A stretch of 64,000 nucleotides of DNA, from NCBI RefSeq assembly GCF_029760855.1, contig NZ_SOSI01000003.1, forward strand, positions 310,001 to 374,000, in the 5' to 3' direction. The notes beneath the pieces were generated by a model that was not told the origin of the DNA, ran no database searches, and saw nothing but the letters and a program-made list of their open reading frames with translations. Source of the DNA: Erythrobacter litoralis. GTDB taxonomy: Bacteria > Pseudomonadota > Alphaproteobacteria > Sphingomonadales > Sphingomonadaceae. Shown here piece after piece: positions 35,053-45,587 of this stretch. Every line of letters starts with the position of its first letter. The stretch's first letter is position 1. Both the position numbers and the translations under genes were made by a program.

Positions 35053-35143
35053 CCGCCCGTGCCGAGCTTGTCGAAGCTTCGCTCTTCTTCCCGTATTGTT
35101 TCAGAAGTGAAGACAACCCTTCGACAGGGTAAGGGGAGGCGGG
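35053..35143. repeat. Degenerate copy of the GAGCTTGTCGAAG inverted repeat
   Basis: The left part 35053-35076 has CCGAGCTTGTCGAAG. The right part 35117-35143 has CCCTTCGACAGGG and ends in GGCGGG, which complements the CCGCC of the left end. The middle is partly self-complementary. It fills nearly the whole gap between the cupin and the convergent S1/P1 nuclease. Confidence 0.7.
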
Positions 35144-35148
35144 TTGGG

Positions 35149-36033
35149 TCAGTCGCTTTCCGGCCACGGCCCCGGCGCAAAAGCCCGATCGAGATACTCG
35201 GCAATCCGTAAGCCCGCCTGCGTAACCCGCCGCTCCGCCACCGGGATCGCTGCGACGATGTCCTGCTGCGTGAGGGTCGTCGCATCGGGGAGGTCGCCCT
35301 CGCAGGGGTCGCAATCGAAAGCGTTCGGGTAGACGAAATCGCGCGCGGTTTCCCAGCTCTCCCTACCCCAATCCGCTGCCGCGCCGCCGCCCAATACGAC
35401 CCGTTCGGCGGGCGAATAGCGGCGCACCAGCGAGGGCCGTGCGCTGCTGATCGCGCGTTCGGCCAGCGGGCCGTCCCACACCCAGTGCAGGTTCAGGCCC
35501 GGCGCGATGCCGTAGGCCGTCTCTCGGTCGTTGCCCCCGCGATCGTCCTTGTCGCCGGAATGGAGCGGCATATGGATGTCGCCCGCGAAATGGACGAAGA
35601 AGGCCAGTGCCTCCAGCCGCACCGGATCGGGCAGGTTCTCGTCGGCAAGGATGCGGGCATTGCGCTCCACCTGCGCACTGACGCAGGCACCGCCGCTACA
35701 ATTCTTGCGCGCATCGTAAGGCTCGTCGATCGGTTCGGTCTGGTAATGCCACGCGAAGGTGTAACCCCAACGCCAGCCCTCGCCGCGCAGGCAATCGGGC
35801 CAGACGCTCGCGTCCTCGATATCGCGCAACGGACAGTCCGGCGTGCCGAGCAGCGGCGCCGCCTTCAGCAGCTTGGCGATCCCGGCGCGGGTCTCGGGCC
35901 GTATATTGGCTTCGGCAATCTCAGCCGTTGTCCGGTGGGCGTAGAACCCCCACGCTTGCGCCGATGCGGGCAACAGCAGTGCTGCCAGCGCGAGCGCCGT
36001 CAGCCAACCGTTTCGTATTGCTCGATAACCCAT
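35149..36033 (-). CDS. S1/P1-type zinc-dependent nuclease, exported
   Basis: 294-aa extracellular or periplasmic single-strand-type nuclease. The signal peptide ends SAQA, and the mature N-terminus is WGFYAHRTTAEIAE, where the terminal Trp and His are metal ligands in the family. HFAGDIHMPLHSGDKDDRGG and NLHWVWDG supply the remaining zinc ligands. A disulfide-like NCSGGACVS insert is present. Its 5' end overlaps the GST gene's 3' end by 34 bp on the same strand. Confidence 0.9.
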   Translation of the reverse strand: MGYRAIRNGWLTALALAALLLPASAQAWGFYAHRTTAEIAEANIRPETRAGIAKLLKAAPLLGTPDCPLRDIEDASVWPDCLRGEGWRWGYTFAWHYQTEPIDEPYDARKNCSGGACVSAQVERNARILADENLPDPVRLEALAFFVHFAGDIHMPLHSGDKDDRGGNDRETAYGIAPGLNLHWVWDGPLAERAISSARPSLVRRYSPAERVVLGGGAAADWGRESWETARDFVYPNAFDCDPCEGDLPDATTLTQQDIVAAIPVAERRVTQAGLRIAEYLDRAFAPGPWPESD

Positions 36034-36662
36034 TCTTCGTCCTCAGCCGATTTGATCCACCCCTGCATCCATTCGTGCTCCCACACCGCCTGCATATAGG
36101 CGGCGGCGAAGCCGGGAACGGGGATCTGGTACGTGGTGAAGCGACTGACGACCGGCGCGTAGAACACGTCTGCCGCGCCGAAGGTACCGAATAGAAAGGG
36201 CCCGCCCGCGCCGAACCTCGCCCGCGCCTCCGCCCACAGGCCGAGGATGCGCACGATGTCGTGCCGGCATTCCGCGGAAGGCTCCAATCCCTCGACGCGC
36301 TTGCGCATGTTCATGGGGCATTCCCGGCGCAGCGCCTGATAGGACGAATGCATTTCCGCCACCATCGATCGTGCCATGCCGCGCGCGGTATCGTCTTTCG
36401 GCCAGAACCGGTCGCGCCCCACCTTGTCGGCGAGGTATTCCAAGATCGCGATGCTGTCCCAAACAACGGTTTCGCCGTCCCACAGGATCGGCACCTTGCC
36501 GGAAGAGGGCTGCGTGCCGCCATCGTCCTGCTGGAGGCTCTGCCACTCGTCGCCGAACATCGGCACGGTAATTTCCTCGAACGACAGGCCGGACTGCTTA
36601 GCCGCCAGCCAGCCGCGCAGCGACCAGCTCGAATAGTTCTTGTTCCCGACGATCAATTTCAT
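36000..36662 (-). CDS. Glutathione S-transferase family protein
   Basis: 220-aa GST. The N-terminal thioredoxin-like domain starts KLIVGNKNYSSWSLRGWL, with the catalytic-type Ser/Tyr region, the cis-Pro in GKVPILWDG and the glutathione-binding DSIAILEYLAD. A helical C-terminal domain follows. KNYSSWSLR is typical of a bacterial GST subfamily whose substrates are unknown. ATG 36662 matches the fold start. It overlaps the downstream nuclease gene. Confidence 0.9.
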   Translation of the reverse strand: MKLIVGNKNYSSWSLRGWLAAKQSGLSFEEITVPMFGDEWQSLQQDDGGTQPSSGKVPILWDGETVVWDSIAILEYLADKVGRDRFWPKDDTARGMARSMVAEMHSSYQALRRECPMNMRKRVEGLEPSAECRHDIVRILGLWAEARARFGAGGPFLFGTFGAADVFYAPVVSRFTTYQIPVPGFAAAYMQAVWEHEWMQGWIKSAEDEEWVIEQYETVG

Positions 36663-36794
36663 GCGCTGCCCACCTTGCTGCTGCCCGCGCTTAGGAGCTC
36701 GCCGGCCTGCTGTCGACGTCGAAGACCCCTTGTTAAGGTTTCGTACTTTCCTTTTGCGCAAGCAGATATAGAGTTGCGAAGAAGGGGAGAAGAT

Positions 36795-38561
<1,767 letters not shown>

Positions 38562-38610
38562 AAGAGGATTCGGATAGGAAAGGCGCACCGGACGGGATAC
38601 GCAGCATCCC

Positions 38611-39027
38611 ATGACCCTGCGCCCTTTCCATCTCGCCTTTCCCGTCCGCGATCTTACGGAAGCACGTGCCTTCTACGGCAAGCTCCTCGGCTGCCCGGAA
38701 GGGCGCTCGTCCGACGAATGGATCGACTTTGATTTCTTCGGCCACCAGATCGTCGCCCATCTAGGCGGAGAGGCGGGTGACCGTGCCGCGAATGCCGTTG
38801 ACGGGCACGATGTTCCAGTACCGCATTTCGGCGTCGTCCTTACCATGGAGGACTGGCAGGCCCTTGCCGATCGGTTGCGCGAGAGCGACACGGAATTCAT
38901 CATTCCGCCTACCATGCGCTTTGAAGGCAAGCCGGGCGAACAGGCGACGATGTTCTTCCGCGACCCGAGCGGTAATGCGCTCGAAATGAAGGCTTTCGCC
39001 GACGATGCGATGCTCTTTGCCAAATAA
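38611..39027 (+). CDS. VOC-family (glyoxalase/dioxygenase-fold) protein
   Basis: 138-aa protein with the paired beta-alpha-beta-beta-beta repeats of the VOC superfamily. It begins [20 protein letters not shown]. The fold carries a possible metal His near the start (FHLAF), HFGVVL in the middle and the terminal EMKAF Glu. Members include dioxygenases, glyoxalases and resistance proteins, and the substrate is not predictable. It stands alone, 49 bp after the VWA gene. Confidence 0.85.
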   Translation: MTLRPFHLAFPVRDLTEARAFYGKLLGCPEGRSSDEWIDFDFFGHQIVAHLGGEAGDRAANAVDGHDVPVPHFGVVLTMEDWQALADRLRESDTEFIIPPTMRFEGKPGEQATMFFRDPSGNALEMKAFADDAMLFAK

Positions 39028-39162
39028 CCGAATTGAAGCCCCGGGTCGGATGCGCGGATGCATCGGTTTCGGGAAAAGACCCGATTTCTAAACAAAAAGG
39101 TTGATCACGCTTAATTCACCAGCGAGCCTCATAGATAAATTCGCGTAAATCGAAGAGGCTTC

Positions 39163-40689
39163 ATGGGTCGCGCTATCGACCGTTTCACTACCGTGGCTGC
39201 CGATGCGGGCTCGCGCCCCGTCGCGCAGCCTAAGGTGCTGATCGTCGATCTCAATATCTTCGCCAGTTTTCCCACTATGGCAATCGGTCTGCTTGCGGCG
39301 AGCATGCGCAATGCGGGGCTGGAAGTCGATGTCCTCGCGCCTTTAGCCTTCGACGCCCCGGCCTCCCAGCGTGAGCGGCAGGAACGGTTTCACGATCATG
39401 TCATGCGCCGGATCCACCTGTCCGACCATCCCCGGTTCCGCGCCTTTCGCGAAGCCGCCCGATCGCTGCGGCGCGAATGGATCGAGAAAAGCAGCGGCAT
39501 CGTCATGCGCGAAGTGCGGCGCGCGCTTGATCGGCAGCCCGACGTCGTCCTGCTATCCGCCTATCTGCGCCAGTACGAAAGCGTGCAGGAAATTGCGAAG
39601 GCGGCCCGGCAGCGCGGAATACCGGTTATCCTCGGTGGCCCGATGTTCAATGTTGGCCGAATATCGGAGAACTGGCGCGCCATCGAAGGCCTGACGGCGA
39701 TCGTCGGCGCGGAGATGGATCGCGATATCGCGGGCTTCGTCCGGGCCGCTATCTCGGGCGACAATCTGCTCGCCTTTCGCGGCGTGACCCTGCCCGACGG
39801 CACACGCTCCGTACCCGCCGCGCCGCTCCGCAAGCTCGACGATACACCGATACCCGACTACCGCGACTTCCCGTGGGACCGCTATCCCAACCGCATCGTC
39901 CCGATCATGTCGGGCCGCGGGTGCCAGTGGGACAAGTGCCGCTTCTGTTCCGACGTCATCTCCGTATCGGGCCGGACATTCCGGACCCGCAGCGTCGAGA
40001 GCGTCCTCCTCGAAATGCAGGAACAGGCGCGGCGGCATGCGACCTCGAACTTCCTCTTCCTCGACCTGAAGTTGAATTCATGGCCCGACATGATCCGCGG
40101 TATTGCCCAGCGTATCCAGCGCCTCGTGCCCGGTGCGGAATGGATCGGGACCGTTCACGTCGATCAGCGCGAGGATAACGGCCTGTCCAAACGCGATCTG
40201 GATATGGCGGCGGACGGCGGGCTTCGCCGTGTCTCTTTCGGTCTGGAAAGCGGCAGCCAGCGCATTCTCGACGCGGCGAACAAGGGATGTAACGTGGAAC
40301 GCAACAGCCAATTCCTGCGCGAGGCGCACGATGCCGGCCTCTCGCTACGGTGCACGATGTTCAAAGGCTATCCGGGGGAAACGGCGGAGGATATGGAAGC
40401 GACCGCCGATTTTCTCGAACAACATGCGCAATATATCGACCGGATCCGCTTCAACGACTTTACGCTGATGCCTGATACGCCCGTATGGGACGACGTAAAT
40501 ACGGCGGGATCGGAAGGGGCGTTCGAGATCGAACGGTTGGACGATCGCCGGGGAAACAGCCGCTATCGCAACCGCCAAGCGAAAACCAAGGCGTATCGCA
40601 AGGCCAAGGCGCGCGCCCTTCGTACCGTTTACGAAATCAATCGCCAGCCCTTGCGCGATTCCGCCCGCCAGTTCGACGGCCTGATGTAA
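39163..40689 (+). CDS. B12-binding-domain radical SAM enzyme, coupled to a NOS gene
   Basis: 508-aa class B-type radical SAM protein. The N-terminal cobalamin-binding Rossmann domain (about 23-200, VLIVDLNIFASFPTMAIGLL) lacks the DxHxxG motif. The radical SAM core starts near 245. Cluster cysteines are Cys254, Cys259 and Cys262 in GCQWDKCRFC, a Cx4Cx2C spacing. RRVSFGLESGSQRIL and MFKGYPGET are typical downstream core motifs. Such enzymes often methylate unactivated carbons or build modified ring systems. The stop shares TAATG with the NOS start. The substrate is unknown. Confidence 0.9.
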   Translation: MGRAIDRFTTVAADAGSRPVAQPKVLIVDLNIFASFPTMAIGLLAASMRNAGLEVDVLAPLAFDAPASQRERQERFHDHVMRRIHLSDHPRFRAFREAARSLRREWIEKSSGIVMREVRRALDRQPDVVLLSAYLRQYESVQEIAKAARQRGIPVILGGPMFNVGRISENWRAIEGLTAIVGAEMDRDIAGFVRAAISGDNLLAFRGVTLPDGTRSVPAAPLRKLDDTPIPDYRDFPWDRYPNRIVPIMSGRGCQWDKCRFCSDVISVSGRTFRTRSVESVLLEMQEQARRHATSNFLFLDLKLNSWPDMIRGIAQRIQRLVPGAEWIGTVHVDQREDNGLSKRDLDMAADGGLRRVSFGLESGSQRILDAANKGCNVERNSQFLREAHDAGLSLRCTMFKGYPGETAEDMEATADFLEQHAQYIDRIRFNDFTLMPDTPVWDDVNTAGSEGAFEIERLDDRRGNSRYRNRQAKTKAYRKAKARALRTVYEINRQPLRDSARQFDGLM

Positions 40690-41963
40690 TGCGCGCTTTT
40701 TTCTCGCGGTTGAGGACGGCGCAGGCCGCCTCGGGAAGCCCGCTGCATCGCCGCCTTCGAAAGATCTCTCCGATGGAAAAGCGCGAGGAAGCCCGCGCCT
40801 TTCTTCGCGCGTATTTCAATGAAAATAAGAAGGGTGATGCCGCCTTCCGCGCACGCTGGGCGGAGGTCCGGCGCGACTTGTCCCAACGCAATCATTACGA
40901 GCATACGCCGGAGGAACTGGCCTATGGCGCGCGCATCGCCTGGCGCAACCACGGCAAATGTATCGGTCGCCTGTTCTGGGAAAGCCTCGAAGTGTTCGAC
41001 TGCCGCCAGGTCGCGGAGCCGGACGCGATAGCCGACAGGGTCGACGTGCATTTGAGGAACGCGTCCGCCGATGGCCGCATTCGCTCGATCATTTCGGTCT
41101 TCGCACCTGTTACCGGGGAGCAAGTGCCGGCCTGGATCGAAAGCGAACAGATTACGCAATACGCCTGCCACCAGATACCGGGCGGCGGGTGGCTGGGCGA
41201 CCGGCAGAATATCGAAGCCACGCAGATCGCGAAGTCCATGGGGTGGCAACCTGAAGGCGAGCCCGGCAAGTTCGACCTGTTGCCATGGTTCCTGCGGGAT
41301 CGGCAGGGACGGCGCATTCGCTACGATCTTCGGCCCGGCTCCGTCCGCGAAGTCGATATCGTCCATCCCGACCGACCCGGTTTCGCAGAGCTCGGCCTCA
41401 AATGGTATGCCGTTCCAGTTGTGAGCGGCATGATCCTCACGATCGGCGGCGTCGATTATCCCTGTGCCCCGTTCAACGGGTTTTACATGGGCACGGAAAT
41501 CGCCTCGCGTAATTTCGCCGACGTCCAGCGATACGACCTGCTTGCCGACGCCGCGCAGGCTCTGGACATCGTGCATAGCCGGTTCAATCCGCTCTGGATC
41601 GACGAAACGCTGACCGAACTCAACCGCGCGGTCCTGCACTCATACCAGCAGGCGGGCGTCACCATTCTCGACCATCACACGGCGGCGCGGCAATACATGG
41701 AATTTCACGCCCGCGAGCAGCGCGCCTCGCGCCGTGTCGCGGGCGACTGGCGCTGGCTCGTGCCGCCGCAAGCCCATTCCGCGCACGATATGTTTCACAT
41801 GCGGATGCGCAACTTCCACCCGGTGCCGAACTATTACCGCAATCGCGGCGAGGACGGGCTCCGCCTCATGCCGTGGTATGGCGACGAATACAGGAGGCGT
41901 CCGCAAATCTGGAAGGACCGCCTAATGCGCCGCTGGAAGATCTGGAAGCGCATGGCCTGGTAA
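40689..41963 (+). CDS. Bacterial nitric oxide synthase oxygenase domain protein
   Basis: 424-aa NOS oxygenase homologue with no reductase domain. The heme-ligand motif AWRNHGKCIGRLFW places the proximal cysteine at residue 91 (family: WRNxxRCIGR). The distal region has YPCAPFNGFYMGTEI, with the arginine-binding Glu, followed by VQRYDLL. The pterin/C-terminal region has WLVPPQAHSAHDMFHMRM. It is about 60 residues longer than Bacillus-type enzymes, mainly at the two ends. It would oxidise L-arginine or a related guanidine to NO and citrulline, using host reductases. ATG 40689 overlaps the radical SAM stop by one base. Confidence 0.9.
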   Translation: MRAFFSRLRTAQAASGSPLHRRLRKISPMEKREEARAFLRAYFNENKKGDAAFRARWAEVRRDLSQRNHYEHTPEELAYGARIAWRNHGKCIGRLFWESLEVFDCRQVAEPDAIADRVDVHLRNASADGRIRSIISVFAPVTGEQVPAWIESEQITQYACHQIPGGGWLGDRQNIEATQIAKSMGWQPEGEPGKFDLLPWFLRDRQGRRIRYDLRPGSVREVDIVHPDRPGFAELGLKWYAVPVVSGMILTIGGVDYPCAPFNGFYMGTEIASRNFADVQRYDLLADAAQALDIVHSRFNPLWIDETLTELNRAVLHSYQQAGVTILDHHTAARQYMEFHAREQRASRRVAGDWRWLVPPQAHSAHDMFHMRMRNFHPVPNYYRNRGEDGLRLMPWYGDEYRRRPQIWKDRLMRRWKIWKRMAW

Positions 41964-42036
41964 AAGGCGAGCGGGAACCGCCTGCACTACCGCCCGCTAT
42001 CGGTAGGAAGATATTTGCTTTCTCCGGAGATTTTCG

Positions 42037-43356
42037 ATGCGCCGTTTCGCTGCCTTGCTTGCCTCATCCATCCTTATCGCCTCGGCCGGTCCCGCATTAG
42101 CGCAAGCCGGTGCCGGAAGCAGCGAACCCTCGGCGGATGAGGATCGCGGTCGCAAGGGCGTGGAAATAACCGGGCACGTTCTCAAACCGATACCCTTGGA
42201 GTGGAGCGAAGAGCGCATGGCGAAACTCGCTTTGCCGGATGGGTTCGCCATCGACGTCTTCGCGCGCGATCTGAAAAATGCCCGAATGATGCGAGTAGCG
42301 GATGACGGCACCGTCTATCTGACCCGCCGTGCGCAAGGCGACGTAATGATGCTGCGCGATACCGACGGAGACGGCAAAGCCGATATCCAGCAGGTCGTCG
42401 CCACTAAAGAGGAAATGCACGGCATCGAGATTGTCGGAGATACGATCTATCTGATGACCGTGAATGACCTTTACCGTGCCGAACGACAGGCAGACGGTAC
42501 CTTAAACGATCTGCAACTCGTCGCCGACAGCTTCCCCGAAGGTGGGCAGCACCCCAACCGCATGGTCGTGATGGGGCCGGACGGGCGCCTGTATGTATCC
42601 GTAGGCTCGACCTGCAACGCTTGCGGCGAAACGAACGAGGAAAACGCGACGATCGTATCGCTCGCACCAGATGGGTCGGACCGGCGCATCTTCGCATCCG
42701 GCCTGCGCAACACGATTGGCTACGCATTCGAGCCGACCACCAGCCAGCTTTACGGCTTCGACCATGGGATCGACTGGCTTGGCGACAACGAACAGCACGA
42801 GGAGTTCAACCGGCTGAACGAAGGTCAGCGTTATGGCTGGCCCTACGTCTATGCGATGTCGCGGTTCAATCCGCAGGACACACCGCCCGATAGCAGCTTC
42901 AGCGAATATGCCGCCGACAGCGTCGAACCGATCGGGCTGCACACTCCCCATTCCGCGCCCATGCAAATGGTGTTCGATACACTTAGCGCTCTACCGGGCG
43001 AATATTCTGGAGACGCCTTTATCGCGCTGCGCGGATCGTGGAATCGCAATCCGCCTTCGGGGTTCGAAGTGCTACGGGTCGATTTCGAAGACGGACAGCC
43101 GGTCGGAATGGAGCCGTTCGTTACCGGTTTTCTGATGAAAGACAGTGGCAGTCCGACGGGATGGGGCCAGATGGGCCGCCTCGCCGGCATGGCTCAGGGT
43201 CCGGATGGCGCTCTTTATCTTTCGGACGATGAAAACGGGATCATTTACCGCATAACATATGACGGTGACGAGGCGACGGATCGCCCCGAACCGCAATTCA
43301 CGAACGCGGACGATGATAGCCTCAATTTAGGGCTGGTGACGTCGAACGGCGGCTGA
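42037..43356 (+). CDS. PQQ-type sugar dehydrogenase (beta-propeller, sorbosone dehydrogenase-like), exported
   Basis: 439-aa periplasmic beta-propeller of the glucose/sorbosone dehydrogenase family. The signal peptide ends PALAQA. The propeller has DDGTVYLTRR, GGQHPNRMVVMGPDG and YVSVGSTCNACGETNEEN (a Cys pair near a cofactor or calcium loop). GLRNTIGYAFEP is the repeated family signature, and WGQMGRLAGMAQGPDG comes late. Cofactor binding is inferred from the family. GGAGA lies before ATG 42037. Confidence 0.88.
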   Translation: MRRFAALLASSILIASAGPALAQAGAGSSEPSADEDRGRKGVEITGHVLKPIPLEWSEERMAKLALPDGFAIDVFARDLKNARMMRVADDGTVYLTRRAQGDVMMLRDTDGDGKADIQQVVATKEEMHGIEIVGDTIYLMTVNDLYRAERQADGTLNDLQLVADSFPEGGQHPNRMVVMGPDGRLYVSVGSTCNACGETNEENATIVSLAPDGSDRRIFASGLRNTIGYAFEPTTSQLYGFDHGIDWLGDNEQHEEFNRLNEGQRYGWPYVYAMSRFNPQDTPPDSSFSEYAADSVEPIGLHTPHSAPMQMVFDTLSALPGEYSGDAFIALRGSWNRNPPSGFEVLRVDFEDGQPVGMEPFVTGFLMKDSGSPTGWGQMGRLAGMAQGPDGALYLSDDENGIIYRITYDGDEATDRPEPQFTNADDDSLNLGLVTSNGG

Positions 43357-43364
43357 AACGAAAA

Positions 43365-43395
43365 GAGCGCGGCGTCCGTTACGAATGCCGCGCCC
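43365..43395. terminator. Possible bidirectional terminator between convergent genes
   Basis: GCGCGGC (43367-43373) pairs with GCCGCGC (43387-43393), and a further weak pair lies inside. There is no T-run; only CCTTCCCTTT follows on the plus strand. It sits between two convergent stops 60 bp apart. Confidence 0.4.
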
Positions 43396-43415
43396 TTCCC
43401 TTTACGCAAGCGTAA

Positions 43416-45452
43416 TCAGCCGCCCGAAGAAACGGTCTCGAGGCCGTCGATATACTCGGCACCGGCAAGCACCTGTCCGGAGCTGCCTTGGAACGCGTCG
43501 CCAACGGGCTGTACGCGGCCCCCAAGGCAGGTGCCGAGAAAGCCTTCCATAGCCGCGAAGAAGCTCAGCCGGTTTTCAGGTTTCTGGAAGCCGTGCCCCT
43601 CGTCGGGGTAGTTGATGTAGGTCACGGGCAGGTTCTTTGCCTGCATCGCTTCCACGAGATTGTCCGCTTCCGGCTTGGTCACGCGCGGATCGTTGCCGCC
43701 CTGCCCGACCAATAGCGGAACGCGGATATCGTCGATCCGGCTGATGGCCGAACGTTCGATCATGGCCTCGCGCGCGGCCGGGTCGGACGGATCGCCGACA
43801 TAGCGAAACCAGGTGCCCGCGAGGAAAGGCTTCCAGTATTCCGGAAAGCTTTCGATCAGCGTCGCGAGGCTGGACGGGCCGACGATATCGACGCCGCATG
43901 CGAAGGTATCGGGCGTGAAGGTGACGCCGACCAAAGTCGCATAGCCACCATAGCTGCCCCCGCCGATCGCAACCTTGTCCTTCTGCGCGATGCCCTCGGA
44001 CACGGCCCAGTCGACTGCATCGGTCAGGTCGGAATGCATCTTGCCGGCGAATTCGCCGACGGCGGCATTGGTGAAATCCTTCCCGAAGCCCGTCGAGCCG
44101 CGGTAGTTCACGCTGAGCACGGCATAGCCGCGATTGGCCATCCACTGATGCACGGTGTTGTAGCCATAGGCATCGCGTGCCCACGGGCCGCCGTGGACCC
44201 ACAGCAGCATCGGCACGGCTTCGTCGGGCCGGCCATCGCCATCGGGATCGCTACCCGGCGGCAGAGTAAGGTAGGACACCAGCGTCTTGCCGTCCGAAGA
44301 TTTGAGCTCGAGCGGATGCATCGGCTGCAGCGGCGCATCAGCGAGATCGGGCCGCGTCGCGAACCACGGCGTCAGCGTATCGGCCGTCCGGTCGTATACG
44401 TAATACTGCCCCGGCGCTTCGGCCGCGCCCTCGTAGACGATCCAGGTGTTATCGTCTTCGGTCCGCGAAGAGATCGAGAACTCGCCTTCAAGGTTCTCCT
44501 GCAGGAACGCGATCTCGGCCGCGGCTTCGTCGTTCAGCGCCGTCCACTCGTCTTTCAGATAATTCGTCGAGTAGGCGATAGGCTCGTAGGTTTCATTGTC
44601 GGTCAGAATGCCGCTCAAATCGGCCTTGCTCGGCTCGGCAATCACGCGCCGCTCGCCGCTCGTCAGGTCGATGGCGATACCGGCGGCGAGGTTCCGCTCG
44701 CGGCTGTCGATCATGTAGACCGTACTGTTATCGCGCGAGAAGCCGACGACATTGGTGTTGAGCATATCCTCGCTCGGAATATCGGCGAATACTTCGCCCG
44801 GCGTCATATCCTCGTTGAGGTACACGGCGTTCATTCCGCCGTCGGGCTTAGGCGCCAGCGCCATGCGCGGTTTGTAGGTGTTGTCGGTAATCCATGCGGC
44901 GTAGCCGGGATTTTCGGCGATCAGCGTCCGCTCGCCGGTTTCGATATTCACTTCGTACAGGTCGGTGAGCTGGGGGTTGCGTTCGTTCAGTCCGACAAGG
45001 ATGATGCCCGGGCGATCCTTGCTAACACCCATAATGTCCGCCCGAGCGCCTTCGGCGACCGGTGTGAGGTCGCGCGTTTCCCCGCTGCGCGGATCGGTCG
45101 CATAGACGTGGAAATTCTCATCGCCGTCATTGTCCTTCACGAACATGACGTAGCGGCTGTCCGTGCTCCAGAAGTGATTGGAGATGCCGCGATGGCGATC
45201 ATCGGTAACCACCTTACCGTTTGCCGGATCGGATGCGGGCGCGACCCACACGTTCATCACCCCTTCGTCGGGCGCGATCCAGCTGACCCATTCGCCATCG
45301 GGGCTGATGCGGCCTTGCGAAGCGACCGGATTGCCGAACAATTCGGACCGGTCGATCAGTTCGTATTCGGAAAGTGCATGATGCTCGGCATGGCCGACGC
45401 CGGGCATCATGGCGGCTCCGGCAAGAGCGGCGGCTATCGCAGTCTTTTTCAT
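43416..45452 (-). CDS. S9-family prolyl oligopeptidase-like exported peptidase
   Basis: 678-aa peptidase. The signal peptide (to about residue 22) is followed by a seven-bladed propeller (WD40-like strands such as ISPDGEWVSWIA) and a C-terminal alpha/beta hydrolase. The catalytic Ser is in GGGSYGGYA, Asp in GQGGNDPRV and His in PDEGHGF. A short C-terminal tail extends beyond the usual end. Family members are dipeptidyl- or acylaminoacyl-type peptidases; the specificity is not predictable. Confidence 0.93.
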   Translation of the reverse strand: MKKTAIAAALAGAAMMPGVGHAEHHALSEYELIDRSELFGNPVASQGRISPDGEWVSWIAPDEGVMNVWVAPASDPANGKVVTDDRHRGISNHFWSTDSRYVMFVKDNDGDENFHVYATDPRSGETRDLTPVAEGARADIMGVSKDRPGIILVGLNERNPQLTDLYEVNIETGERTLIAENPGYAAWITDNTYKPRMALAPKPDGGMNAVYLNEDMTPGEVFADIPSEDMLNTNVVGFSRDNSTVYMIDSRERNLAAGIAIDLTSGERRVIAEPSKADLSGILTDNETYEPIAYSTNYLKDEWTALNDEAAAEIAFLQENLEGEFSISSRTEDDNTWIVYEGAAEAPGQYYVYDRTADTLTPWFATRPDLADAPLQPMHPLELKSSDGKTLVSYLTLPPGSDPDGDGRPDEAVPMLLWVHGGPWARDAYGYNTVHQWMANRGYAVLSVNYRGSTGFGKDFTNAAVGEFAGKMHSDLTDAVDWAVSEGIAQKDKVAIGGGSYGGYATLVGVTFTPDTFACGVDIVGPSSLATLIESFPEYWKPFLAGTWFRYVGDPSDPAAREAMIERSAISRIDDIRVPLLVGQGGNDPRVTKPEADNLVEAMQAKNLPVTYINYPDEGHGFQKPENRLSFFAAMEGFLGTCLGGRVQPVGDAFQGSSGQVLAGAEYIDGLETVSSGG

Positions 45453-45498
45453 AATCTACCTCCTGTTCCCTTCCGGCAACGTAGGTAAAAGGAGGTGT

Positions 45499-45517
45499 GG
45501 TGTCCAGATGAGACACC
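45499..45517. promoter_or_regulatory. Inverted repeat upstream of the S9 peptidase
   Basis: GGTGTC (45499-45504) and GACACC (45512-45517) are perfect complements with a 7-nt spacer, 47 bp upstream of the S9 peptidase start. A second GGTGT lies directly next to it. It may be an operator; no regulator gene is adjacent. Confidence 0.3.
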
Positions 45518-45529
45518 TAGAGCGCCAAC

Positions 45530-45558
45530 AAAAAGGGGCCGGCTTCGCAGCCGACCCC
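45530..45558 (-). terminator. Rho-independent terminator after the OmpA-family gene
   Basis: Read on the minus strand, GGGGTCGGC and GCCGGCCCC form a 9-bp stem with one G-T pair and loop TGCGAA, followed by five T residues. It lies about 30 bp after the OmpA-family stop and upstream of the S9 gene's start, which is on the same strand. Confidence 0.85.
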
Positions 45559-45587
45559 GCTCAATCCTACTGGCGTGTAAATAGGTT

